From a virus: a DNA stretch of 42,898 nucleotides. Positions within the stretch are counted from its first letter, which is position 1, and each line of letters begins with the position of its first letter. A program made the position numbers and the translations under genes. Below are positions 1 to 6,987 of the stretch, piece after piece. The DNA lies in the IMG/VR virus record IMGVR_UViG_3300037993_000667, positions 1-42,898 of that record; one strand, given 5' to 3'. The notes under the pieces are model-generated. The model saw only the letters and a list, made by a program, of their open reading frames with translations, ran no database searches and had not been told where the DNA came from.

Positions 1-84
1 GGACGCGAGTGATTTCCGGCGTACATCGAAAAAACGCGCCAGCGTCAGACCAAAAGTGGAAAGTGCTACTTCCACGCTTGCCGT

Positions 85-127
85 GGGCGGTTAGCTCAGC
101 TGGTTAGAGCGCCTGCCTTACAAGCAG
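85..127 (+). tRNA. 5' half of tRNA-Val(UAC), truncated; putative att site
   Basis: The sequence gives a normal tRNA 5' half: acceptor strand GGGCGGT, D-stem GCTC/GAGC, anticodon stem CCTGC and loop CTTACAA with anticodon TAC (Val). It continues through GCAG of the 3' anticodon stem, then the next base mismatches and no T-arm or 3' acceptor strand follows. No 3' half was found elsewhere in the window. Phages often integrate in tRNA genes, so I read this as attL/attP, with the crossover near the anticodon loop. The unusual polarity (5' half kept, 3' half lost) means either host DNA lies to the left, or the phage carries a 5' half that restores the host gene at the other junction. Confidence 0.75.
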
Positions 128-177
128 TGAGTTGTACGAAAAACGGAAAGAGCACCTTACATAGTCTGGATCTGAGG

Positions 178-200
178 CTGGATTTGGGAGAGAAATCCAG
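178..200 (+). promoter_or_regulatory. hairpin presenting the Shine-Dalgarno of the first gene in its loop
   Basis: CTGGATTT (178-185) and AAATCCAG (193-200) form a perfect 8-bp stem around the 7-base loop GGGAGAG, which is the ribosome binding site for the GTG start at 200. The first base of the start codon is the last base of the stem. The geometry suggests translational control of the first gene, but function is inferred from structure only. Confidence 0.45.
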
Positions 201-436
201 TGCTCAATCACAAACTGCTTCCAACAGCCCATCCATTAGCGACTCACCATCAGCCCAACGAAATTACCCTCCAACCCGGTGCCGCTGAAATCTTCCGCCT
301 CTTCGGAACCAATGTTCTGCCGGTGAATCCCGGTCCCGGCTGCGACACAATGCGAGACGTGCACCTGGATCTCGAGCTCGCGCTGCTGCTCGAAATTGCT
401 CTGGCTGCGATCGCCAAAGCGGAGGGTCGCCAATGA
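200..436 (+). CDS. hypothetical protein, first gene of early run
   Basis: This 78-residue protein starts at a GTG preceded by GGGAGAG. I do not recognise a family. The C-terminal third is predicted helical and rich in Leu/Ala/Glu (DLELALLLEIALAAIAKAEG). It is the first gene after the tRNA fragment and overlaps the next gene by the four bases ATGA, so it is probably translationally coupled to it. Everything downstream to about 15.1 kb is on the same strand, so this may be the head of the early transcript. Confidence 0.6.
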   Translation: MLNHKLLPTAHPLATHHQPNEITLQPGAAEIFRLFGTNVLPVNPGPGCDTMRDVHLDLELALLLEIALAAIAKAEGRQ

Positions 437-666
437 CAAACTGGGTATATATCCGCAGTGAGCCAGGCGTCTTTACGGTCGGATTCTACGATCCCCGCGG
501 CCAATGGCATGCAGATAGCGACCACCCGACAAGCGATGAGGCGGCCCAGCGGGTTCACTTTCTCAATGGAGGAAGAGCCGAGGATCCCGAGCCATCCGAC
601 ACCTGGGAAACCTACAAGCAGATTAAGGCAGAGCACGCTAGGCGCTCCACAGGCGGTGCAGCATGA
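433..666 (+). CDS. hypothetical protein
   Basis: A 77-residue protein with an N-terminal region (WVYIRSEPGVFTVGFYDP) that looks like short beta strands, followed by a helical segment ending in a basic stretch. No domain is recognised. It starts with an ATGA overlap with the preceding gene and ends in Gly-Gly-Ala-Ala, because its last codons (GGT GCA GCA) contain the ribosome binding site of the next gene. It is probably co-translated with its neighbours as part of the early accessory run. Confidence 0.65.
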   Translation: MTNWVYIRSEPGVFTVGFYDPRGQWHADSDHPTSDEAAQRVHFLNGGRAEDPEPSDTWETYKQIKAEHARRSTGGAA

Positions 667-1151
667 CACTGCACGTCAATGATCCACGGAGCGAACACGA
701 GATCCGCCGCGACGAGCTGCAGCTATTGATTCGCCAGAAGCTTCTGCTCGGCAATAGCAGGATCGAGGGCTCGGCTGAAATTGCGCCGACTCTCTCGACC
801 GTCGCCCTGCTTGAAATCGCATCGCAGCTTCACCAATTGAATTTGAACCTGGAACGGCATGTCGGAGATTCGTTACCGGCGGTTCGCACCGACGTCCACG
901 AATTCAGCGTGCTGATGTCCGAGGTAATGGATTGCAAGCACCGCGAGCGCGAAGGCCGCGGCGATCCGCAGTACATGAGCGCGGATTACTCCCTGGGCGA
1001 TGCCATCCATGGGCTGGAAGAAAAGACGGAGATACTTTTCCAATCGGCGTCGGCCTCTGACGTGGACCATGCCGTGAGGACGGCCCTTCATGTGGCCAAC
1101 TACGCGATGATCATCGCGCGCAAACTCAAGGCGCAGGGCGGTGCTGCATGA
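663..1151 (+). CDS. hypothetical mostly helical protein
   Basis: This 162-residue protein looks mainly alpha-helical and is charged. Its last third (HVANYAMIIARKL) faintly recalls the C-terminal helix of phage MazG-like or dATP/dGTP pyrophosphohydrolase proteins, but the EExxE/ExxD catalytic motif of that family is not evident, so no function is claimed. Start and stop both sit in 4-base ATGA overlaps, and the protein ends in Gly-Gly-Ala-Ala from the embedded downstream ribosome binding site. Confidence 0.7.
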   Translation: MTLHVNDPRSEHEIRRDELQLLIRQKLLLGNSRIEGSAEIAPTLSTVALLEIASQLHQLNLNLERHVGDSLPAVRTDVHEFSVLMSEVMDCKHREREGRGDPQYMSADYSLGDAIHGLEEKTEILFQSASASDVDHAVRTALHVANYAMIIARKLKAQGGAA

Positions 1152-1450
1152 ACCTCGACGGCACTTTCAACGAGGGCGCTCAGGGCGCGGCGATCACGGT
1201 GCGCTGCCATGCTCTGCAGCTCATGGCCGTGCACGGCTTTCTTGCGCTGGCGCTCAAGCATCCGGAGGCCAGCAAAAGACCTTCCGCCCCCCTGGTCGCT
1301 CAGTTTGCCCGCGACGCATTGCAGGGCGCCATCGACGCCGGCCTGTTCACCGAGCGCGGATTGATGATGATCGCGCACGATGAGGCCACGGAAGATTGGG
1401 TTCTGCCCGACTGCTTACTTGAGCTGCGCCGAAAAGGTGGTGCTGCATGA
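1148..1450 (+). CDS. hypothetical protein
   Basis: A 100-residue protein with long hydrophobic helices in its first half (ALQLMAVHGFLALALKHP) and an acidic middle. No transmembrane segment is convincing and no family is recognised. It is translationally coupled on both sides by ATGA overlaps; the upstream SD is GGCGGTG, six bases before the ATG, and the protein ends in Gly-Gly-Ala-Ala. Confidence 0.65.
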   Translation: MNLDGTFNEGAQGAAITVRCHALQLMAVHGFLALALKHPEASKRPSAPLVAQFARDALQGAIDAGLFTERGLMMIAHDEATEDWVLPDCLLELRRKGGAA

Positions 1451-1731
1451 GCCGCCGCACGAAACAGGCCGAAAACGAAGGCAGATGCAGAGTCTGCTGG
1501 TGCACCGACGAGGACGCGTGTCCGGGTGGCTGCGCCTGGGTCGATGACGCTCACACGCTGTGCGATAGCCCTACGTGCGTCGAGATGGCGCCCGTCCTGG
1601 ATGCCGCGCGGGAGTTGCTGCGCTCGGCCCTGCAGGGCTCTTCAAGGCTGAAACCTTTGCGCGACGCGATCACCGCCTTCGATGAACACGCCGCGCAGTT
1701 CCAGAAAGAGATCCAGGGGGCGGACCTATGA
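1447..1731 (+). CDS. small Cys-rich zinc-binding-like protein
   Basis: This 94-residue protein has an N-terminal Cys cluster (CRVCWCTDEDACPGGCAWVDD, split CxxCxC...C...C...C) of the kind frequent in phage and prophage accessory proteins, probably a metal-binding knuckle. It is followed by a helical segment without recognised motifs. It overlaps its neighbours by four bases on each side. A nucleic-acid or protein interaction role is possible, but only the Cys pattern is seen. Confidence 0.65.
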   Translation: MSRRTKQAENEGRCRVCWCTDEDACPGGCAWVDDAHTLCDSPTCVEMAPVLDAARELLRSALQGSSRLKPLRDAITAFDEHAAQFQKEIQGADL

Positions 1732-1955
1732 CACGCGTATGCATGCTGTGCGGCGCGGTCATGGGCGAGCGCTGCTCGCAGTGCGGGGCTGAGGCGACGC
1801 CCGATTGCCACGTTTCCGGCTGGTTCTGGTGTGCCGAGCACGGCCCGTTCGAAGCCGGCGAAGGCGGAGAGTCGCACGGCGTCTGTGCAAAGTGCGAGCC
1901 GGCCTGGCGCGCCCGCGCGCTGACGCGCATGCCGCTCGCGGGAGGTGCCTCATGA
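1728..1955 (+). CDS. small zinc-ribbon-like protein
   Basis: A 75-residue protein containing CMLC, CSQC, a C/H pair (WFWCAEHG) and CAKC, so at least two possible four-ligand metal sites. No named family is recognised. It starts in an ATGA overlap with the preceding Cys-rich gene and its end contains the GGAGGTG ribosome binding site of the next, giving the C-terminal Gly-Gly-Ala-Ser. It is the second of three consecutive Cys-rich small proteins. Confidence 0.65.
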   Translation: MTRVCMLCGAVMGERCSQCGAEATPDCHVSGWFWCAEHGPFEAGEGGESHGVCAKCEPAWRARALTRMPLAGGAS

Positions 1956-2179
1956 ACGGCGCAAAACGCTTTGAGCCCACGCCGAAAGAGTTGATCGGCG
2001 TGACTTGCCCATACTGCGGCGCGCCAGCAGGTTATTGCTGCGACACGCCAGCAACGGGCGAGCTCAAGAAGACGGTCCACAGCATGCGCCGAAGTGCAGC
2101 GATCGCGTTTCACGGCTGGATTGAACGCCGGCTGAAGCGTGATGAGTATCGCCCCTCAGCGAAAGGCGGTGCCGCATGA
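1952..2179 (+). CDS. small zinc-finger protein
   Basis: The start at ATG 1952 gives 75 residues; a longer in-frame reading from 1805 lies within the preceding gene and lacks a ribosome binding site. The motif CPYCGAPAGYCC followed by a spaced His and Arg (VHSMRR) matches the CPxCxAxxGxxC...HxxR zinc-finger type common in phage-encoded small proteins. The C-terminus is basic. It ends with Lys-Gly-Gly-Ala-Ala over the next ribosome binding site. A nucleic-acid-binding role is inferred from the finger and charge. Confidence 0.7.
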   Translation: MNGAKRFEPTPKELIGVTCPYCGAPAGYCCDTPATGELKKTVHSMRRSAAIAFHGWIERRLKRDEYRPSAKGGAA

Positions 2180-2499
2180 CGGTTGACCACTGCGCTACCG
2201 CGGCCGCGGTCCTCGTGCTGGCCTTTAACTTTTCAGTAGCCTGGCGGCTCGTGCTGGCACGAGTGCACGCCTCGCATTGGTGGCGCAAGCGCAGCGCGGC
2301 GCAGGTCCGCCAAGCCTGCCGGGCTACCAACGACTGCACATTGGCTATCTGCTTTCAGGATTGGACCGTCGACGGATGCAATCAACCGGCGGTGATGATC
2401 TGCTGCGAGACGCACGGCCTGGTGCGCATCGTAACCGATGCCGGCCACGTTGCTGCATACGCCGCCATGGTGCGCACGCGTGAAGGCGGTGGACGATGA
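2176..2499 (+). CDS. hypothetical protein with N-terminal membrane segment
   Basis: This 107-residue protein begins with a hydrophobic segment (about residues 6-27) suggesting a membrane anchor, followed by a basic stretch and then a Cys-containing domain (CRATNDC, CNQPAVMICCETHG). The CNQPAV...CxxH pattern resembles a small zinc-binding fold. No family name is assigned. Starts and ends in ATGA overlaps. Confidence 0.6.
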   Translation: MTVDHCATAAAVLVLAFNFSVAWRLVLARVHASHWWRKRSAAQVRQACRATNDCTLAICFQDWTVDGCNQPAVMICCETHGLVRIVTDAGHVAAYAAMVRTREGGGR

Positions 2500-2774
2500 A
2501 GATCCGCGTGATGACCACCGCCGACAAGGGGCATAAGAAGGCGCCGACGATGCAGGAGGCTGCCGGCATGCCGGTCCGCGTAACCAGCTTCAGCGCAGCA
2601 ACGCCTTCCTCGAAGACGGAAGCCCTGGTGATTCTTACCGGCGGCAGCATCCGCTCGATCGTCTGCCGCCCGGGAGAGTGCGACCTGTACCTCTCCCCAT
2701 GGGCAACGTTTCAGCTGATTGCACCCGAGCCGGTCATCGATCCGGAGAAGACGACGGAGGTGCAGCGTGGCTGA
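2496..2774 (+). CDS. hypothetical protein
   Basis: A 92-residue protein with no recognised domain; its middle has alternating hydrophobic residues typical of beta strands (LVILTGGSIRSIVC). It ends in EVQRG because its last codons carry the GGAGGTGCAGC ribosome binding site used by the DUF5131 gene, whose GTG start lies inside this gene (8-base overlap). The DUF5131 protein ends in the same residues for the same reason. Confidence 0.6.
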   Translation: MKIRVMTTADKGHKKAPTMQEAAGMPVRVTSFSAATPSSKTEALVILTGGSIRSIVCRPGECDLYLSPWATFQLIAPEPVIDPEKTTEVQRG

Positions 2775-3705
2775 CACGGCGATCGAGTGGACCGAAAAAG
2801 TTTGGAACCCGGTGACCGGCTGCACCAAGGTTTCCGAGGGCTGCCGCAACTGCTACGCCGAGCGCTATTTTCAGCGACCATACCCGGGCCGCAAATTCAC
2901 CGACATCGTTTGCCACAAAGATCGGCTCGATGCCCCGCTCCACTGGCGCAAGCCGGCGCGCATCTTTGTCAACTCGATGGGCGACCTCTTTCACGAGAGC
3001 GTGCCGGATGTGTTCATCGCCCGCGTAATCTCTCAGGCTGGTGCGGCGAGGCGGCACACATTTCAAATTCTGACGAAACGCCCACAGCGCATGCTCGACT
3101 TCTTTTCGCGCTGTAGGGCCGATGGTCTCGGATGGATTACCCACAACGGCGCCGAGATAGAGGGCTATGGCGGCGATGGCATAGCAGTTGGCAATAAGGA
3201 GCGGTGGCCGACCCCTAATATCTGGCTCGGCGTCTCGGTCGAGAACCAGGCGACCGTCGCCGAGCGCATTCCGCTGCTGTTGCAAACCCCGGCGGCGCTG
3301 CGCTGGGTGAGCGCGGAACCTTTGTTGGGACCGCTAAATATTGCCGTGTATCTTGGCGGTGACGTCGATCCGAGCGATGAAAACCGCGAGGATCCCGGCA
3401 TCGATTGGGTTGTCTGCGGCGGCGAGAGCGGGCCGCGCGCGCGGCCGATGAGCCCCGATTGGGCGCGCTCGCTGCGCGATCAGTGCCAAGCGGCGCATGT
3501 GCCTTTCTTCTTCAAGCAGTGGGGCGAATGGCTTCGCGCTGACTGCGGATTTCCGGTCCACGTGAGCCGGTTGCAGGAATCCAAATTCGTTGTCTTCGAC
3601 ATCGATGGCGAGCAAGAGATATATGCCCGCGTCGGCAAGCGGGCTGCTGGGCGCCTGCTCGACGGGCGCGAGTGGAACGAATATCCGGAGGTGCAGCGTG
3701 GCTGA
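2767..3705 (+). CDS. phage Gp37/Gp68 family protein (DUF5131)
   Basis: This 312-residue protein matches the phage Gp37/Gp68 (DUF5131) family: IEWTEKVWNPVTGC near the N-terminus, Cys19/Cys26/Cys29 in a Cx6CxxC pattern, a central TKRPQRM segment, RWVSAEPLLGPL, DWVVCGGESG and FFFKQWGEW near the end. The family's three-Cys motif looks able to hold an Fe-S cluster and has been compared to radical-SAM enzymes, but its reaction is not established. GTG 2767 is chosen because GGAGGTG stands at correct distance; the longer reading frame upstream lies in the preceding gene. It is commonly found in phage early accessory regions. Confidence 0.9.
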   Translation: MADTAIEWTEKVWNPVTGCTKVSEGCRNCYAERYFQRPYPGRKFTDIVCHKDRLDAPLHWRKPARIFVNSMGDLFHESVPDVFIARVISQAGAARRHTFQILTKRPQRMLDFFSRCRADGLGWITHNGAEIEGYGGDGIAVGNKERWPTPNIWLGVSVENQATVAERIPLLLQTPAALRWVSAEPLLGPLNIAVYLGGDVDPSDENREDPGIDWVVCGGESGPRARPMSPDWARSLRDQCQAAHVPFFFKQWGEWLRADCGFPVHVSRLQESKFVVFDIDGEQEIYARVGKRAAGRLLDGREWNEYPEVQRG

Positions 3706-4129
3706 ACCAGTTATCACCCGAGCGCTCAGCGTCCGCCCTCCCTGGTGGTGGTTTATCCTGCACTCAAAGAAGCCGGTCGAAAACCGCGACTGGCCGACTA
3801 CCTTTCGTGGACGCGTTTTGCTGCACGCGAGCAAATGGTACGTTCACCGCGACGTGATCGATGACATCTGGTACGTTCGCCGGTTATTCCCGGGTGTCGT
3901 CACCCCGGATGCTCACCCCTACGAGTGGCTGAAGACGCACGGCGGCTGCATCGTTGGCTCCGTCGAGATCACCGATTGCGTCACAAAATATGACAGCGAG
4001 TGGTTTTCGGGTAAGTACGGGTTCCTGCTCAGCAACCCCGTGGCATTCGAGAAACCTGTTCCATTTAAGGGAGCACTCGGTTTCTTCTACGTCCCCCCGA
4101 GTATCACAGTGGAGGCTCTCCGTGGCTAA
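3698..4129 (+). CDS. ASCH-domain protein
   Basis: A 143-residue protein starting at GTG 3698 inside the end of the DUF5131 gene, with the same GGAGGTGCAGC leader. The N-terminal ALSVRPPWWWFILHSKKPVENRDW, with GRVLLHASK after it, is typical of ASCH domains, a PUA-like RNA- or nucleotide-interacting fold frequent in phages. GGCIVGSVEITD and the late KPVPFKGALGFFYV segment also fit. DUF5131 and ASCH genes are often near each other in phages; the biochemical role here is not known. Confidence 0.85.
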   Translation: MAEPVITRALSVRPPWWWFILHSKKPVENRDWPTTFRGRVLLHASKWYVHRDVIDDIWYVRRLFPGVVTPDAHPYEWLKTHGGCIVGSVEITDCVTKYDSEWFSGKYGFLLSNPVAFEKPVPFKGALGFFYVPPSITVEALRG

Positions 4130-4514
4130 GGTGCTTGCCGTCCTCCTCATTGCTTGCTGTTGCGCCGCGGGACAGGCACGGCCAAGGTTCTGGACGCGGA
4201 AAAATATCATCTTGCACTCGATGAACCTGGCGGTGCAGACCGTCGACATGGTCTATACGCGCTACGGAATTGACGATCTGCACGCGCGCGAAGCCGACCC
4301 GGTTGCGCGCTGCTTTGTCGATCACGGATGGGCTGGAAGCGTTGCCCTTAGCTACGGCTTGAACGTAGGTGGCCCGGCGCTTATTTCTTACGCCCTGCAT
4401 CGCAGGCGGCACGAACGCTTAGAAGGGCTGCCTCCAATCGCGCTCTCAGTCGGTGGAATTGCCGCCACTATCTCCAACACAATTCAAGTGCAGAGATCCG
4501 GAGGCGCGCGATGA
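4122..4514 (+). CDS. hypothetical secreted or membrane protein
   Basis: This 130-residue protein starts at GTG 4122, preceded by GGAGG at proper spacing. Residues 1-20 form a signal-like sequence (VLAVLLIACCCAAGQA) with three cysteines that could act as a lipobox, though this is uncertain. It then has VQTVDMVYTRYGI...EADPVARCFVDHGW, recalling the DxxxTR...E.NP pattern of small DUF5658-like membrane proteins, and two more hydrophobic helices. A membrane location is likely; function unknown. Confidence 0.6.
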   Translation: MAKVLAVLLIACCCAAGQARPRFWTRKNIILHSMNLAVQTVDMVYTRYGIDDLHAREADPVARCFVDHGWAGSVALSYGLNVGGPALISYALHRRRHERLEGLPPIALSVGGIAATISNTIQVQRSGGAR

Positions 4515-4603
4515 AGACGCCATCGAAGATCACCATTGTGGCTTTTCAGAGCCCTCAGGGTTTCTCAAGGCGATTGGAGGCCAGGCGTGACGAAGCTCAC
4601 TGA
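4511..4603 (+). CDS. 30-residue small protein
   Basis: ATG 4511 overlaps the previous stop as ATGA and has a good GGAGG six bases upstream. The frame encodes 30 residues (MKTPSKITIVAFQSPQGFSR...) and stops at 4603, and its end contains the GGAGG used by the next gene. Its start, spacing and coupling are like those of its neighbours, so I list it, but coding cannot be proven at this length. Confidence 0.45.
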   Translation: MKTPSKITIVAFQSPQGFSRRLEARRDEAH

Positions 4604-4838
4604 GCGCAAGACGCGGCTGCTGTTTGAGACAGAGGAGACCGCACGATATCGCGGAAAGGAGCGCGCTATCGTCGTTGAGCCGGACATGCATGGCCTTACG
4701 CTGACGATGCGATTGAAAGGAACAAAGGTGCGTTACGAGGGCTCCTGGGGAGCAGTGTTTGATTTGTTTGCGAAGCTGCACGCGGAGCGCCTCCGCTACG
4801 AGCGGCAGATGGAACGGAAGGGACGGAAACTCAAGTGA
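4587..4838 (+). CDS. hypothetical basic protein
   Basis: An 83-residue protein from GTG 4587, chosen because GGAGG lies seven bases upstream; a longer reading from 4536 lacks a ribosome binding site. It is rich in Arg/Lys/Glu, with beta-like segments (GLTLTMRLKGTKVRYEGSWG) followed by a charged C-terminal helix. No family is recognised. It overlaps the next gene by four bases (GTGA). Confidence 0.6.
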   Translation: MTKLTERKTRLLFETEETARYRGKERAIVVEPDMHGLTLTMRLKGTKVRYEGSWGAVFDLFAKLHAERLRYERQMERKGRKLK

Positions 4839-5149
4839 AAAAGCAAGAACTCTACAGGCAGGGAGACGTGCTGATTCGGCGTATTGACGGCCTGCCGAAG
4901 CAAAAGGCCGTAAAGAGAGCGAGTGGAACGATCCTCGAGGGCGAAGCCACCGGCCACGTCCACCGCATCGCGGAGCTGACTCAGGCCGAGGTGCTGGAAA
5001 TCCAAGACGGAGTGTATCTGCGCGTTGGCGAAAAAGGCGTGCGCATCATCCACGAAGAGCACGCGCCGATCACGCTGCCGCCCGGCGAATATGAGGTGAT
5101 TCGCCAGCGCGAGTACTCACCCGAGGAGATCCGCAATGTCGCGGACTGA
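4835..5149 (+). CDS. conserved phage hypothetical protein
   Basis: This 104-residue protein begins at a GTG. The order LYRQGDVLIRRIDGLP, EGEATGHVHRI, EVLEIQDGVYLRV, IIHEEHAPITLPPGEYEV and IRQREYSPEE...VAD is that of a small all-beta family found widely in phages and cyanobacteria, whose function I do not know. The GHVHR and HEEH histidines are candidate metal ligands and are the best preserved part of the family as I remember it. It overlaps the DUF6745 gene by 14 bases. Confidence 0.75.
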   Translation: MKKQELYRQGDVLIRRIDGLPKQKAVKRASGTILEGEATGHVHRIAELTQAEVLEIQDGVYLRVGEKGVRIIHEEHAPITLPPGEYEVIRQREYSPEEIRNVAD

Positions 5150-6731
5150 GAGGACTTCAAAGGTAGCGCTGCAGCGCTTCACCGAGGCCTGCAGCTACCC
5201 TGGCACGATCGACGAGTCCGCAGTCGATCGCCAATTACGCCGGTACCTGCAGGCCCTCGGAATTAAGCGCGACGTTCGTCGACTTCAGCGTGGTTGGCGG
5301 TTGGACCGCGAGCCTGCGCTGCAGAAGTACGTTGACGGGGTGCTCGCCGAGTTTACGAGGCGAGCACCCAAAACCGCGCGGGATGCGCGGGATGCGCTGG
5401 ATGCGCTGGCTGCGCGGGATGCGCTGGCTGCGCGGGATGCGCGGGATGCGCGGGATGCGCTGGATGCGCTGGATGCGCGGGATGCGCGGGATGCGCTGGA
5501 TGCGCTGGCTGCGCGGGATGCGCTGGCTGCGCGGGCTGCGCGGGATGCGCTGGATGCGCGGGCTGCGCTGGATGCGCGGGCTGCGCGGGCTGCGCGGGAT
5601 GCGCGGGATGCGCTGGATGCGCGGGCTGCGCTGGATGCGCGGGCTGCGCTGGATGCGCGGGCTGCGCGGGATGCGCTGGATGCGCTGGATGCGCGGGCTG
5701 CGCTGGCTGCGCGGGCTGCGCGGGCTGCGCTGGATGCGCGGGATGCGCGGGATGCGCGGGCTGCGCTGGCTGCGCGGGCTGCGCTGGATGCGCGGGCTGC
5801 GCTGGATGCGCGGGCTGCGCGGGCTGCGCTGGATGCGCGGGATGCGCGGGCTGCGCGGGATGCGCTGGATGCGCTGGCTGCGCGGGCTGCGCTGGATGCG
5901 CGGGCTGCGCGGGCTGCGCTGGCTGCGCGGGATGCGCTGGATGCGCGGGCTGCGCTGGATGCGCGGGATGCGCTGGCTGCGCGGGCTGCGCTGGATGCGC
6001 GGGCTGCGCGGGCTGCGCTGGATGCGCGGGATGCGCGGGCTGCGCGGGCTGCGCTTCAACGCTTCGCTGCCTGGTGTGTCGGCTCGACCTGGTGGCGCTG
6101 GTGGGGATTTGAGCTTTCGTGGGTGGCTACTTCTCATATCGGTGCGCTCCAGCTCGCCAATACCGCGCTCCAATCATGGACGGAGCCGCTGTTTGAGGCA
6201 TTTATTGCCGGCGCCTGGATGCTGCACTGGACCGAAGATGCCGTTTACTGGATTGCCAAGCCGGCGGTCCATGTTGAGCGTGTAGCGGACCGTCGACGTC
6301 TCCACAATTCGTCAGGTCCGGCGCTCGATTCCGATCTTGAGCCTCTCTACTTCTGGCACGGAGTGATGGTCGACGATTATGTTGTCGAGCGGCCTGAGCT
6401 CATCACCGTCGAGCAGATCCGCAACGAACGCAACGTAGAGGTCCGCCGCGTCCTGCTCGAGCGCTACACGTTCCCGCGGTACATCCAGGACACCGGCGCG
6501 CAGAAGATCCACGAGGATGAGTTCGGCGAACTCTACCGCGCGGAGCTCGAGGGCGACGAGCCGATCGTCATGGTCCGGGTGTTGAATTCGACCCTCGAAG
6601 AGGATGGCTCGCGCAAGCCGTATTTTCTGCGCGTGCCGCCGACGGTCGCTAAGGCGCGCGATGCCGTCGCGTGGACGTTCGGGTATGACGACAGCGCCGC
6701 ATACATGAAGGCGCTGGTTCAGCAGACGTAA
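5136..6731 (+). CDS. DUF6745-like protein with 75-unit tripeptide array
   Basis: A 531-residue protein from ATG 5136 (GAGGAG upstream). Residues 1-80 are a charged helical leader. Residues 81-305 are 75 tandem tripeptides Ala-(Arg/Leu)-(Asp/Ala). Residues 306-531 carry a DUF6745-like end: [82 protein letters not shown] and AVAWTFGYD. The family is of unknown function and is found in actinobacteria, acidobacteria and phages. The Ala-rich array would form a long helix or coiled rod joining the two parts. The array also keeps other frames open by composition; those are not genes. Confidence 0.85.
   Translation: MSRTERTSKVALQRFTEACSYPGTIDESAVDRQLRRYLQALGIKRDVRRLQRGWRLDREPALQKYVDGVLAEFTRRAPKTARDARDALDALAARDALAARDARDARDALDALDARDARDALDALAARDALAARAARDALDARAALDARAARAARDARDALDARAALDARAALDARAARDALDALDARAALAARAARAALDARDARDARAALAARAALDARAALDARAARAALDARDARAARDALDALAARAALDARAARAALAARDALDARAALDARDALAARAALDARAARAALDARDARAARAALQRFAAWCVGSTWWRWWGFELSWVATSHIGALQLANTALQSWTEPLFEAFIAGAWMLHWTEDAVYWIAKPAVHVERVADRRRLHNSSGPALDSDLEPLYFWHGVMVDDYVVERPELITVEQIRNERNVEVRRVLLERYTFPRYIQDTGAQKIHEDEFGELYRAELEGDEPIVMVRVLNSTLEEDGSRKPYFLRVPPTVAKARDAVAWTFGYDDSAAYMKALVQQT
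5376..6050 (+). repeat. 75-copy tandem array of the 9-mer GCG-CKG-GMT
   Basis: From 5376 every nine bases read GCGC(G/T)GG(A/C)T without exception for 75 units, ending where GCGCTT follows. Only base 5 (G/T) and base 8 (A/C) vary, giving four unit types: I count about 20 Ala-Arg-Asp, 21 Ala-Leu-Asp, 25 Ala-Arg-Ala and 9 Ala-Leu-Ala. Not one synonymous difference is seen. Units 1-6 recur at 12-17 and units 47-53 recur at 68-74, so segmental duplication of 99 and 189 bases is visible. The first 17 units contain no Ala-Arg-Ala. Confidence 0.95.
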
Positions 6732-6744
6732 CCCAGGAGAGGCC

Positions 6745-6987
6745 GTGGCAATCACTCGCAGCTGCGTTGCGCAATTTATAGCTCCGAAAAAGGGGCGCGC
6801 CGTGGTCTGGTTCTATCGCAACCAGGCGAGCCTGAGCATCTACGTTCGGCCGCTCGACAAAGACGGCCGCGAAATGGTGCGTGAGCCTATCTCCTTCCGG
6901 ATACTGTTGAACGCGAAGCCTGCGGCCGCAGCCTCGCCAATCTCGGTACAAACCCAACGTCTTGAATTTCCGGGGTCTGCTACATGA
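6745..6987 (+). CDS. hypothetical protein
   Basis: An 80-residue protein from GTG 6745, preceded by AGGAGAGG. The N-terminal half alternates hydrophobic residues as in a small beta sheet (AVVWFYRNQASLSIYVRPL). No family is recognised. It is coupled to the next gene by an ATGA overlap. Confidence 0.6.
   Translation: MAITRSCVAQFIAPKKGRAVVWFYRNQASLSIYVRPLDKDGREMVREPISFRILLNAKPAAAASPISVQTQRLEFPGSAT

Noticed and set aside
1-92. Open frame ending ...TSTLAVGG at the left edge, possibly the end of an integrase gene
   Set aside because: Only about 30 codons are visible and no integrase motif can be seen, so no gene is claimed.
608-618. Second copy of part of the tRNA att core (TACAAGCAG)
   Set aside because: Only nine bases match, and it lies within a coding gene, so chance is sufficient.
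5235-6173. 312-codon minus-strand frame over the array (Ile-Pro-Arg, Ser-Pro-Arg, Ile-Gln-Arg repeats)
   Set aside because: Same composition effect on the opposite strand; no start signals and no neighbouring minus-strand genes.
5290-6285. Long open frame (about 330 codons) in another plus frame over the 9-mer array, reading Met-Arg-Gly/Trp repeats
   Set aside because: A 9-base repeat without stop codons keeps all frames open. The frame lacks a ribosome binding site and the DUF6745-like end is in the other frame.
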